From assembly GCA_021401465.1 (NCBI GenBank), contig JADDMT010000010.1, positions 434,001 through 498,000 of the forward strand: a stretch of DNA of 64,000 bases, written 5' to 3'. Of this stretch, positions 33,207-43,415 are shown one piece after another; within the stretch, counting starts at the first letter, position 1; each line of letters begins with the position of its first letter. Under the pieces are notes generated by a model, which saw nothing but the letters and a program-made list of their open reading frames with translations, had not been told where the DNA came from and did no database searches. The stretch is from Teratosphaeria epicoccoides. Lineage: Eukaryota; Ascomycota; Dothideomycetes; Mycosphaerellales; Teratosphaeriaceae. The position numbers and the translations under genes were made by a program.

Positions 33207-33804
33207 ATGACCAGCCCATACTTTTTAGGGAACAAACCTCTCGGACGCGAGACCGACCGCATGGCACATCTGTGGGCTCTCAAGACGAAGCAGCGCTCTG
33301 GAAGCAATGCGAGTTCTTCGCCGTCATCAGGCAAGAGCTCCCGGTCGGAATCTGGGTGGAGCAGCATCGATCAGCCCAGCGCGTTCACGCCCGTCGGAAC
33401 ACCAACTCGAGCGCACAGCACCCCTCGCGCCGAAGACGAGCTCATTGTCGTGCCTGTCAAGCTCACAACACCGCATCAACGAAGCTCGTCCTTGGGGGCA
33501 GAGGAATTGCCTGAACGGTACTCGAATGCTGTGAGAAAGTCTTCGAGATGATGTGCTGACTTCTGAATTCAGCCCGCCTCCAAGATCCTGGTTCTGCCGT
33601 CTCAAGACCCGCATCTTCGATTGTGCGGATGATGGGGCGGAGTATAGAATCGTCAAAATGCCGCGAGCGGAGTACAGGAAGTATTTTGCCAAGAATCGGA
33701 GCGGCAAGTATGGCGGGACGGAGCCAGAGCGCGAGTGGGATGAGGAGGCGCTCAGAGAGGTGTTTGGGCGGTATCAGGAGTGGCCGGTGGGGTATGGACT
33801 TTGA
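33207..33804 (+). CDS. Uncharacterised conserved fungal protein
   Basis: Two exons (33207-33517 and 33573-33804) give 180 residues. The donor GTACTC splits an Arg codon, the branch is GCTGAC and the acceptor TTCAG; the alternative donor GTGAGA at 33531 would put exon 2 out of frame. The N-terminal 100 residues are Ser/Pro/Thr-rich and disordered, opening MTSPYFLGNKPLGRETDRM. The C-terminal 75 residues look folded and conserved: PPPRSWFCRLKTRIFDCADDG, AEYRKYFAKNRSGKYGGTEP and EREWDEEALREVFGRYQEWP. I recognise this ending from unannotated proteins of filamentous ascomycetes, but no domain name or function can be given. Confidence 0.75.
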
Positions 33805-34024
33805 TATCTCCAGGGCATGATGGGACGAAATTTGATGTCTTCTGATATGCTTTTCAAAAAGATCAGGATCTCGAAATGAGAAGGCGCAAGCCTAGGAGTC
33901 AGTATACAGTAGTATGACGTGACCCCACCCGCGCTACGAATGTCGAATGCCATGTTGAGGCCATGAAACGCCGTCGCTGATGCAATCACTCTATGCTCCG
34001 CCGATTGAAGAATGGTTCACCAAT

Positions 34025-35126
34025 TCACTCCCTCTCCTGCAGGAAGTCAACGACCGCTAGATCGGAAGTTAGCGACCACGAACAGAATAACCAGACAAGT
34101 CCTCACCTCTCCTGAACTCCTCCGGCTTCTCAGAAATAACCCAATGCCCCGCCTCGACATCCCTCACCTCGAACCGCGGGAAAAACCTCCCCAAAATCGG
34201 CAACGTCTCATCACTAACATAACGACTCCTCGTGCCGCGAACCACCAAACACCGTCCCTTCCACTGCGACTCCTCAGGATCTTTGCACGGGAAGTCTGCC
34301 ATATTATCCAACGCGCTCGCAAGATACTGAATCGGGACTCTCCAAGTCTGCACTCCCGTCTCCTTGTCCCTTGCCAGATTTGATAGCAGGAACTGCCTGA
34401 TAGGCAGTGCGGGCTCGTACTCGGCGAGAATAGCGTCGGCTTCGCTTTGTTTTGTGACGTTGGCGGAGGCGATTTGGCGCATACCTTGGACGTATTTTCC
34501 AAAGTCGGATTTCAGGGCTGCGTCGACCGGAGCGTTGTCCACGGGAATCAGGTTGGAGATTTTGGCTTTGTTTCGAAGGGCGACGGTCATGATAGTCTTG
34601 GCGCCCATCGAGTGCCCGATCAAGGTGGGGTTTTCCAGGCCATGTTCTTGCAGGAAGAGCTCTGTATCTTCCGCGAGGGCCGTGTAGTCGTGTCTAGGGT
34701 CGTGGGTGGAATCGCCGTGATTGCGCATGTCCAGGGCATAGACGCGCCGGTTCAGGTCGCGGGCAAAGACTCTGCCTGGAGTGTAAGGAAGGGCTTGTTT
34801 AGCGAGGTGATGCAGTGATCGGGAGCGTACTTACTCATGCTCCTGTTGTTCTTCTTCGAGCCGAAGAGGCCGTGGATGAAGATGATTGGAGGAGCATTGC
34901 TGGGGTTGCCTTTCGGAGGTTCATGTAGATCGTAGGCCAGGGAGATGCCGTTGGGGAGTTTGGTCGTGGAGAATGCGCGAACAGAGATGGACGTGATTGC
35001 CGCAGGTCGTTGTCTTAATATTTTTGTTGAAGCATGCACTGGACGACAGGAGAGCATCGCACTCGTCGAGATATCAGGTAAGGAAAAGATAGAGTAGTGG
35101 AGTCGATATGCAGAAGCGAGGAACAT
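34025..35126 (-). CDS. Mitochondrial alpha/beta hydrolase, IMO32/ABHD11 family
   Basis: Three exons on the minus strand (35126-34835, 34775-34107, 34056-34025) give 330 residues. The 59-nt and 50-nt introns restore NNRSM-SRVFARDLNRRVYALDMRNHG and FRR-AVVDFLQERE, the usual ending. An Arg/Ser-rich presequence (best start perhaps the inner ATG at 35057, MLSCRPVHASTKILRQR) points to mitochondria. The hydrolase core has the oxyanion loop IFIHGLFGSKKNN, the nucleophile elbow GHSMG (Ser) and a catalytic His in EAGHWV. Yeast Imo32 and human ABHD11 act in the matrix; ABHD11 guards lipoylated dehydrogenases. It is divergent from FAP7 and the two 5' ends are under 100 bp apart. Confidence 0.9.
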
Positions 35127-35200
35127 GTGCCGGAGCTTTCATATGAACCTGACGGAACCGAAGCTGCAGAATTTGACGTCACCCAAAACATCCCAGCTTG

Positions 35201-35896
35201 ATGCGCCTACTCCTCCAGCGCCTTCGCCCGACCGCAAGCTCCCTTCGCCTGTGTCCACGTCTCCACACCACTCGCCGCCTCGCCGTTATGCCTCGCCAAA
35301 CGCTACGCACCGACCCCAACATCATCATCACCGGCACGCCCGGCGTCGGCAAGACCACTCACTGCCTTGAGCTCGCCCAACGCACAGGCCTACACCATCT
35401 GGACATCAACGAAGTGGTCAAGAAACACAACATTGGCGAGACGAGCACCGACCCAGACGACCCCAATGTCAAGATTGTAGACGAAGACCGTCTCCTGGAT
35501 GTGATTGAGAACGATCTTGAGGAAGGCGGGCAGATAGTCGATTGGCATGCTTGCGATCTTTTCCCACCGAGCTTGATAGATCTGGTCTGTGTGGTCCGCT
35601 GTCCGAAGACCGAGATACTGTATGATCGCTTGAAGGGTAGGGGCTACCGGGGCAAGAAGTTGGAAGAGAATATGGATTGTGAGATTATGGAGGTGCTGTT
35701 GAATGAGGCGAGGGAAGCGTATAATGAGGAGATGGTTGTCGATTTGCAGAGCGAGAGTACGGGAGATATCGATAGCAATGTGGAGAGGATTGAGTCGTGG
35801 ATCAAGAACTGGAAGAACAACCATAGGAAGGAGGGTGGAGACGTTCAAGCGCAGGGCCAGAGGGACGAAGATGATCCTATGTTCTTGCACGGGTGA
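35201..35896 (+). CDS. FAP7: Adenylate kinase isoenzyme 6 / FAP7 ribosome factor
   Basis: Small nucleotide-binding protein that, with uS11, drives late 40S maturation (20S pre-rRNA cleavage) and has weak adenylate kinase and ATPase activity. P-loop ITGTPGVGKTTHC, NMP part HHLDINEVVKKHNIGE, VDWHACDLFP and the lid GRGYRGKKLEENMDCEIM are all present. The usual fungal start is the second ATG at 35288 (MPRQTLRTDPNIIITG, 202 residues). From the ATG at 35201 the same frame adds 29 residues rich in Arg and Leu without acids (MRLLLQRLRPTASS), which looks like a mitochondrial presequence. The C-terminal 30 residues are charged. It is convergent with HAM1, 86 bp apart. Confidence 0.93.
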   Translation: MRLLLQRLRPTASSLRLCPRLHTTRRLAVMPRQTLRTDPNIIITGTPGVGKTTHCLELAQRTGLHHLDINEVVKKHNIGETSTDPDDPNVKIVDEDRLLDVIENDLEEGGQIVDWHACDLFPPSLIDLVCVVRCPKTEILYDRLKGRGYRGKKLEENMDCEIMEVLLNEAREAYNEEMVVDLQSESTGDIDSNVERIESWIKNWKNNHRKEGGDVQAQGQRDEDDPMFLHG

Positions 35897-35982
35897 AGTC
35901 GCTATGAACCAGATCGCCTGGGATGTGATTCGAGAGTGCACACCCAGACGCTATTAGCTGCATCGACAGAGCACGACTGACT

Positions 35983-36851
35983 CTACGCCTCCTGCTTCAA
36001 CCACTCCACGAGCTTCGCCAACGCCTTGCCACGATGCGAGATTTTGTTCTTCTCGGCCTTGGGCATTTCTGCGTACGTCTGGCCTTCGTATTCGAAGCAG
36101 GCATCCCAACCTGCGGTCACATACCAGTCAGCAAGCCGTCTCACTCGCCGCTTCCAGAGCCAGAACACTCACCAAAGTCCGTGGGTCCTCTCGCTTCGAC
36201 GATCTTGCCCTGCTGGGCGTCAGTGTCAAAAGAAGCGAAAGAGTGGATGGGAAAGAAAGTGATACCTTCGTGCGTCCCTGGAAGACAATCGGCTCCACGC
36301 CTGGTCCCTCGCAGTAGGCAAAAGTGCACACGGCCTGTGCACCTTTATTTTCGAAGCCGGTAAGTAGCTTATGAAATTGTTGCACGCCAAGGGCTTTGAG
36401 GAACCATTTCCTATCATTCAAACGGTGTCAGTCCCACGAAGCACAACGACGTAAGCAGGATGCAGTGGCTCAGAGGTCAATAGCAGTTTTCTTGAATGCA
36501 TATGAACACGCAAGTGGGCGGTACATACACATAAGGCCCAGGCAACTCATCAAAGGCGTCGAAACATAGACATGTATCTTCCACTAGCACTGGTCCTTTG
36601 ATCTGCACCGTACACATCCCTCCATTAGCCATGCGCTCCTTTCTCATTCAAAGCCATATAATCTCTGCCAGGCTTACCACACCCGCCGCAGTCTTCGCTT
36701 TGTGAGTCGAAATTGCCTCAATCGTGCCCTGTATCTCCAGCAGATCTATCGCCTGCGATTGCAAGGTCACGGGAGTCGAGGAGAGGATAGCTTGCACTTC
36801 GGCGAGTTTGTTCTTGTTGCCCGTGATGAAGTTGAGTTCCTTCGGTGCCAT
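35983..36851 (-). CDS. HAM1: Inosine triphosphate pyrophosphatase (HAM1/ITPA)
   Basis: House-cleaning enzyme that hydrolyses ITP, dITP and XTP to monophosphates and keeps deaminated purines out of nucleic acids. Five exons on the minus strand: 36851-36678, 36602-36529, 36410-36266, 36209-36173 and 36110-35983, 185 residues. Introns are 75, 118, 56 and 62 nt with standard signals. Family motifs span the junctions: [82 protein letters not shown], and [17 protein letters not shown]. The nucleotide-binding Asn/Lys pair and the catalytic Glu/Asp are kept. Exon 4 is only 37 nt. Confidence 0.95.
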
Positions 36852-37413
36852 GGTGGTGACTGGCTCGGTGGTGACTGCAGTGCTGCCAAATTCTGATGTG
36901 ACAAGCTAAGTTGACGATGGATTGTTGTGGTTGAGATCTTGATCCATGCAGGTGGCGTTGGGGTGGGTGTCCAAGATGAGATTTCTTTAGCAGTACAAAG
37001 ACGTGGAGATCTGGAGGTCGATCAGGACAGTGGGGCTGATTGTCGATACACTTCAGGCGAGGATAGATGGAGATGGCAGGCCTGACTATTGAGAGTGCAT
37101 CATGACATGAAGGCAGTTGATTGAGCAGGGCTACATTGGGCACGACGGACAGAGGCACGACTTTTTTCATCGCGCTGACCTACGAGCTACAGCCTCAATA
37201 GTACGCTGGGACAACGAGACCCCAAGGCGTGCTCAGAATATGATTTGAAGACCTATGGCGACTCCGGAGCATTCCGTGAAAATGCGCACCATCTGTTCAA
37301 TCTCAGATGCAGCGCCAACGCCATGGCCCTGCACAGCACTGTACCGTTGTAATGCTGCGGTACTCATCATAGTCTGCCACGGCCAAACGCTGGCAGTTCC
37401 CGAAGGTCTTCGT
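36852..37413. other. Intergenic region, no gene seen
   Basis: 562 bases between the HAM1 start and the eS1 stop. Contains the HAM1 promoter and the eS1 3' untranslated region. Short frames have no family resemblance. Confidence 0.55.
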
Positions 37414-38358
37414 TTACACGCTTTCCAGCACCTGCTCCTTGAACTCCTTGTTACCTTCCACCTTGTGGCCGGCGTCGTCGGTCGAGGACTCGCCGTGCAG
37501 TGACAACAGGTTGCCGAGGTCGAATTTTGGCGACTTGAGGAGCTTGACCTTGCGGACGTGGACCTGAAAAAGAATCGTTAGGATGGGTCGCAAATCTCGA
37601 ATCTTTTGTGTATAGACTTACGTTCTGCAGTGGATAGATACCCTGTGTGCTCTTCTCAATCTCGCGGCCGATCACCTCTGGGATGAGCTTGGTGGTGAGT
37701 TGGCTTAGCGTGCAGGCCTGGGCCTCGCGCTGCATGATGTCGGTCATCTTCTTGCGGATCGCCCGGATCTGCGAGCTGCGCGCGTAGGTAGTCTTCTTGA
37801 TCTGGTTCTGCCGCCTTCTAGTGAAAGCGATGCAAAAGAGGCGGAGGAGGTAGTCATCAGTGGTCTTGACGACGACGTTAGCCTCGATAAGCGACTGCCA
37901 CTTGCGGACGAGCGAGCGCAGCTTGTCGGAGGTAAAGTCGAGGCCGTGGAAGTTGGTCAGGCAGTTCTTGCCCTGCACCTCGTCCACCCGCAGCTTGACT
38001 TTGCGGAACGCGTGGTCCTCGTCCTTCTGGAGGTCGGCGAGGGAGACCTCGAAGATGCGGCCCTTGAGGGAATCGTTGGCGTTCTTCAGACCAGTGGTGC
38101 GATTGACGAGCGTCTTGCCGACACTGCGGAGTAACCATTAGCCTTCGATCTTAGTGTTGCCTTGAATTGCCTCCCACTCTTTCGCGTCCCGCGCGCGCAT
38201 GCATTTTTGGGTGTATTGATGGTAGGCAAGACGTACTCCCGAATGTTGAAGGTCGACGGTGCCTTGACGCTGTACCAGTCCTTTCTGGCGAACGGGTCCG
38301 TCCTCTTCTTCAAGCCCTTCTTTCCCTTTGACAATCTCTTGTTCTTTCCTACAGCCAT
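37414..38358 (-). CDS. RPS1: 40S ribosomal protein eS1 (S3a/Rps1)
   Basis: Small-subunit protein near the mRNA exit and head. Three exons on the minus strand (38358-38237, 38123-37622, 37563-37414) give 257 residues, close to the 255 of yeast. The first intron is 113 nt (GTACGT to CGCAG) and restores [14 protein letters not shown]; the second is 58 nt (GTAAGT, CTAAC, TTCAG) and restores [20 protein letters not shown]. The start is the canonical [19 protein letters not shown]. The tail ends [11 protein letters not shown]. All signature blocks are present ([33 protein letters not shown]). It is one of six ribosome-related genes in the window. Confidence 0.97.
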
Positions 38359-39686
38359 GTTGGCGGGTTAGTAGCGGAAAGAGTGTGAGTTGGTGGTTTC
38401 GTGCAAAAGTCGGTGTTGACGACAATGGTGTGTGTCTTGATCTTCAAAAGTGCAGAGTGCGCTTGGCACATGATTCATTGCTCGGCGGCAAAATTGAGGT
38501 GGAGCGCCGAGAGCACGGGCCTCTCCATGTGCAAGGATAGACTACCAGTTACCTTCCACGAAGTACGATCAGATTCGTAAATCTGATGGAGCACACCTTC
38601 ATTATCTCAATGTCTCGGATATTTTGCGAGCCACGTCATGGCCCACGCAAGTGTGCCTACTGTGGCTTTGAACCTGCCCATATACCTGGATCGGCACAAA
38701 TGAGCCATTGCAGCGACTAAATACACAGTACCGGCAACGAGCAGGAGGACTTCTTGAGATTCAAGATGTAGTTCATCATCTTGTCGTTGTTCTGGACAGC
38801 ACCGATCATATTCATCAAACCGCCAGATTTCTCATCCTCCAAACCCTCTTTCATCAAGACTCATTCCTTGCCACAAACCCACCAATCCCCACTATTGCTG
38901 CCATCTCAACCATCCTCGACGCACTTGGAAGCGTCCTCTTCCCCAAATTCCCTGTGGGCGGCGGATCAAGGCTCCAATGCCCCACGGCAAACAGCGGCAC
39001 AACAGTCATACTGGCCGAGCCTGCATTCAAACCACTATCGGTCATTCCGTTCCCGGCGGTTGACCCTCCGTCGCAGCTGCTTGCTCATAGGTCTGGATCT
39101 TTCGGAAAGTATTGATGAAATGGGTCAAGAAATTCGTCATGTATCCTGCGAGCCATCCGATGATGTGTCAGTCCTTAGCCCAGTATTACTCGGCTGCCTC
39201 ACGGTGTCCTCCAATGCTGGGTATTGCTTCAGTGATCAGTTCGTGAGTGCCTAGAGCGGATCTACGAGCAACGAGAAGACGGCTTAACGAGTCTTGCATG
39301 TGGCAGAGGGGGTTGCCTGAGCCGCAGTGGTAACGCCTAATTATCTGACATACGTTTGCGTCAAGTGGGTGTATCGGCGTCCCAGGTACAACTCATGAAT
39401 GGATGCTCAGTTGAGTAAGTGAAAAAAGTCCGTTGGTGGAAAATGGCAACAAAGTCGGCTTTGAGATCGAGCAGAAGAACGGCCTGCCGCGATACAGCGC
39501 AGCCTGCGACCTCGCACAGCAAGATCGTCATCTATATGCATACACCGTAGAATAGACACACGAAGCTGGTCACATTGCTTTAAGAACATCCCAAACCGCC
39601 GATCATGCACAAGTCATGTTGCTCGTGAACTCATCATCTCGTCTGAAGGCCATCAACGCCCATTTTGATCTATTGCCGCGCTCACA
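38359..39686. other. Intergenic region with one ATG-less open frame
   Basis: 1.3 kb covering the eS1 promoter and the HSF 3' flank. A frame at 38708-39115 (plus) reads as a fairly protein-like hydrophobic and proline-rich sequence (HQTARFLILQTLFHQDSFLATN, ISTILDALGSVLFPKFPVGGGS). It has no ATG and no recognised family, so it may be a remnant. Nothing else is supported. Confidence 0.45.
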
Positions 39687-42018
39687 CTACGAGCCTTTCC
39701 TACTCCTCCTGACATTTCTGCCCATTCCGTCATCGTCTATCGCATGCTCCACCGTACTCTTCGGGCTCGTAGCCTCCGAGCTCACACTCTCCACCCTCCC
39801 ACCGCCATCTTGACTGTCCGGCGCCAACGCATTTGTATTGAACATATCATCACCAGCCAAGCCCACTCCTCCGTTACTGAAATTCCAATCACTTTCACCG
39901 CCTTCATTATTCCCAGCCGCAAAATCATCAAAATTGAAGTCTGTCACGCTGTTGTCGATCGTCGCGTTGCCGAAGTCAGTGCCATAGGAGCCATCGTCGA
40001 AGTTGATAAACGCGGTTGGGTCGTAGTCGCCAGGCGCAGCGACCATATCGAGAGGAGTGTCACTGCCAGGCGACAAGCCAGCAATACTGCCATGAGGGCT
40101 CAGGGGCACCAGCCGGCGATTCAACTCTGACACTTTGTGGTCCTGCTGCTTCTGCAGGGTGATCAAGCTGTTGATCTGCTTTTGGGTTTGCTGCAGCTGA
40201 TCGAGATTCGGCATAGTTGGCGCTGGACCTGTCAGGGCATTATTCTCATTCGCAACGCCATTGCTGCGATTCATAGCAGCCAAGACGTTTCGCATATCGG
40301 TTGCGGTGGTGGAGCCGCCATTATTATCATTGAAATTATTGAGGGCGTTCCAATCATAAGCAGGAGCACCTGGCGCACTGGCATTGGTGTTGTTGATATG
40401 CTCGATGAGCTCTTGCATGCCAGGCTGACCATTTTCCGGTATTTGCTCCAGCAGATTAGGCGTTAGTGCCTTGCTCTTCATGACTGGGCTCTGGGCGCTC
40501 ATCCTGTGCCCAGGCGGCACGCTTGAGGAATTTTGGCGCTTCAAGGTCGCGCTCGAGCCAGGAGGGCTGACTGAATTCTTCGCAGAATTCGGCTCTGTCG
40601 TCGCTGTGACAGGTGTCTGCAAGTGCTCTTGTTTACGCAGATCACCCAACAGACCTGGCAGTAGCAATTGCGGCTTCCTGTTGAAGCGTTGAAGCTGCTG
40701 ATCACCATCTGTCATACCGTCTTGCTGCTCTTCGACAACTCTGTTGCTGTCTTGCTGCTGGGACTGATTTGAGTTGTTGAACATGTTCACCAGATTCTGC
40801 GCCCCGGACCCATCCAGACTCCGGTTGTAGAAGGTCGCTAAGAAGGTCAGAATTGCGTTGATGCTGTTCTCATGGCGATCGTGCATTGCCTGGAAGGCAG
40901 TCGCTTGCCGGTAAAACTGGTCGTTTTGCTCCTTGAGCTGCGTTATCATCTGTGAGATCATGCGCTGCTGGTTCTGAAGCTGATTCAACTCACGCCGGAC
41001 CGCAGCCAGCTCATTCCTAGGCAGCTGCGCCAGATCCTGATTTGTATTCCCGGGAGCACCAAGTTCAGTGGCGCCAGGGCCTGGCGAAAACTGTCGCTCC
41101 TCGTCACTGTCAAAATGTTCCTTCACAGCACCATCTCGTTTTCTCTTGCCGCCTGTCTTGGCAGTCGGCTTCTGTATCAGCCAGAGCAGGTCTGGTCTAT
41201 TCTTGCGAAAGTACGGGTGCGAGTACATGCTGGGTGGCTTGACACCTTTGCGTGCCTTCTCTGACTGCCGCAATGAACCATCCGTGATGTTTACAGTCTT
41301 GTGGAAGCCGTACATATTCAACTGCCGAACGAATGAGGCGTAGTTGTTGTGTTTGAAAAGTTCGGGTATGAGGGTGCGTGCGAACTCATCTTCATCTAGT
41401 ACAATGAATGACCTGCCGTCGTCAGACCATCGAATGAGCTCTGTGTTGTTGCTGTCCAAGAAGCTGCCAACCTGTTAGCTCCGGCCATCTCGCCACCAGT
41501 GTATATATGTTTGCTCACCTGCTCAGCTTCTGGACAAACGGCGGAATCTGCTTCCGCTTCGTCTGTGCCTCCTTTCTTGCCATCTGCACCTTCTGTTCCA
41601 GCTCCCGTTCATCCTCCTCCTCGTTGCTCTTGCAATTTACATTGCTGTGACTCGCGCCATTCCACTGCTCTGGTCCCGGCATCCCATGTCCGTTCTGCGC
41701 CGTCAGCTGCTGATTTCGGTTTCGCCTCACAAGCTCCGTCGACTGCGGCGCCGGTGACGGCACAAGGCTCTGGTTGTACCCTTGCGGCTGTGTGTTGTTC
41801 TGCAGAAACGACGCGAGGTTGTTCGGATCTGTAGATAGCGATGGGTCATTGAATGTCGCATCTCCGCCGAAGGACTGCGGGAGGTCGAAGTTGAAGTCCG
41901 TGCTCTCGGGTATCTGCTGCTGATATGGATAGCTCGGCTGCACGGGCTGCGGTGATTGTTGGAGCATGGGTGATGCGCCAGGTGCAGCACGCTTTCGGGA
42001 CGCCGCTGGTTGTTGCAT
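39687..42018 (-). CDS. HSF1: Heat shock transcription factor
   Basis: Two exons on the minus strand (42018-41519 and 41463-39687; 55-nt intron GTGAGC to TGGCAG) give 758 residues. The intron sits within the DNA-binding domain and splicing restores IPPFVQKLS-FLDSNNTELIRW. The HSF domain (about 158-262) has the recognition helix FKHNNYASFVRQLNMYGFHK. An N-terminal extension of about 150 Gln/Asn/Pro-rich residues may be an activation region. Residues about 305-365 form the leucine/hydrophobic heptad coiled coil for trimerisation (NELAAVRRELNQLQNQQ), and a second heptad segment lies near 570 (QLQQTQKQINSLITLQ). The acidic, aromatic C-terminus (VTDFNFDDFAAGN) looks like an activation domain. It binds nGAAn arrays in heat shock gene promoters. 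Confidence 0.95.
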
Positions 42019-43415
42019 GCTGTATTTCGAACTGGATGTCTTTTGCGGAGTATGCAGCTCTGAGTCAAGCGCCTTCCTTTCCTCTCACCGCTCCTTTCCG
42101 CCTCGTGAACCGTGACGCAGAGCCTTGTACGATATTCCGAACGTGCGCGAGCGTTGCAGAAGCTGTCGGGCTGTCGCAGGACGTCCGGGAAGCGGACAGG
42201 CTTGTATCAGGCGCAGGGCTGAAGAAATATAAGGCATCCAGATATTGCTGGGCCGTGATGGGTGGTTCGAGCACTTGTTCATTCCATTGTTGATACTACA
42301 AAGCTTCAATGTGTGAGAGTCTCAAGCTGAAGATCTTGTTGCGTTCTCTCGCGCAAAAGTTCAAGACCTGCAAAACGCGAACCGCAAAGAGCTGAAGCCT
42401 TCACTCTTCAGACACTGCAGTTGTTCGTACAACAGCAACAATTGCCGGATTAGTCTCGGAGCGTTTATGCGTGTACGCGGAACCGTAGTGGTTCAGGTGT
42501 TGGCACAGCTGTCTGCGATGCCCTTGTCATATGGGTAGGGATTCGTGTATCGTGAGTCGTTATGTGCATCACGCATTTCACAAACTCCCTTGATTGGCTG
42601 ATTGACCGATTACAGCGGGTCCCGCAAACCCGTCGACTGGCTATGGTCCCGAGACCGTAGACTTCACCTGGTATATTTTATCTGCTGAAAGGCTGAGGGC
42701 TCCTCTGTTGCATCTGCTGGGGCCACTGAGCATTGGAGCAGTGACGCTTCAATACTCAGTGGCTCCAGAGCAAGCATTTGCCGAATTCGTGTTGACTTCT
42801 TGGCTCTCTTCACAGCGGTTACGAGACTCCTCAAGACACCTGGCACCTGGCAGCTCCCTAGCCCAAGCTTCGCATGTGAACTTGGCTGCACGTCAACCTG
42901 ACGCAGAACATCGTTGGCATTATCATGCGCGTAGCAAGTGGCTTTCATATGGCGTGACAGTCCTACTATTGCATTTATCTACTCCCGTCACAGATGAAGC
43001 GGCGGCTGCGCAGCTAACGCAAGACGACAATGCTATCGTCGACGCAGTGGTATCGGTGCTCTGCATGTTGTCGGCACATGCTTTGACTGGGCTGCGGCCG
43101 GATGCCGGCTTGGGGCCGGCATCAGCGATTCGACATAATCTACTCTGCAGTAATCCCAGACTTGCAAGCAGCTGCATTTGACTACGCTGCATGCCTGGTC
43201 TTGTAAACATTCCAGAGCATGGTCCTGCCTGGTTCCTACACGTGGAACTGGACCTGGTTCCTGGCTTGCACGCAACCAGACACCAGACATTGGGGAATCA
43301 TACTGCAAGGCAGAGCGTGTTCGCGCAATGGAGATGCACAAATGCTGGAACACACTATTGCTGCCGCACGGTGATGGAAGGTCTGTGGCCGATACAAAAA
43401 CCTGTACTGTAAGCT
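42019..43415. other. Intergenic region with a strong hairpin
   Basis: 1.4 kb: HSF promoter on the left and the 3' flank of the YTP1-like gene on the right. It contains the 52-base inverted repeat at 42717-42768. Overlapping frames of 95-157 codons on both strands across 42660-43210 look alike partly because they read through this palindrome from either side; neither has a family match. Confidence 0.5.
42717..42768. repeat. 23-bp inverted repeat with 6-base loop
   Basis: Left arm 42717-42739 and right arm 42746-42768 are reverse complements at 20 of 23 positions, around GGCCACTGAGCATTG and its partner CAATACTCAGTGGC. The three mismatches are all of the transition type and would still pair as G-U in RNA. 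The loop is AGTGAC. It has no T-run like a bacterial terminator and lies 0.7 kb from the nearest gene, so it may be the footprint of an element or part of an unannotated structured transcript. Confidence 0.6.

Noticed and set aside
33531..33572. GTGAGA donor for the intron of the unknown gene at 33207
   Set aside because: It shifts exon 2 into a frame that stops at once; the GTACTC donor at 33518 keeps the conserved C-terminal module in frame.
42664..43210. Overlapping plus and minus frames of 95-157 codons as a gene
   Set aside because: They mirror each other because both read through the palindrome at 42717-42768; no homology and no proper ATG for the longest one.
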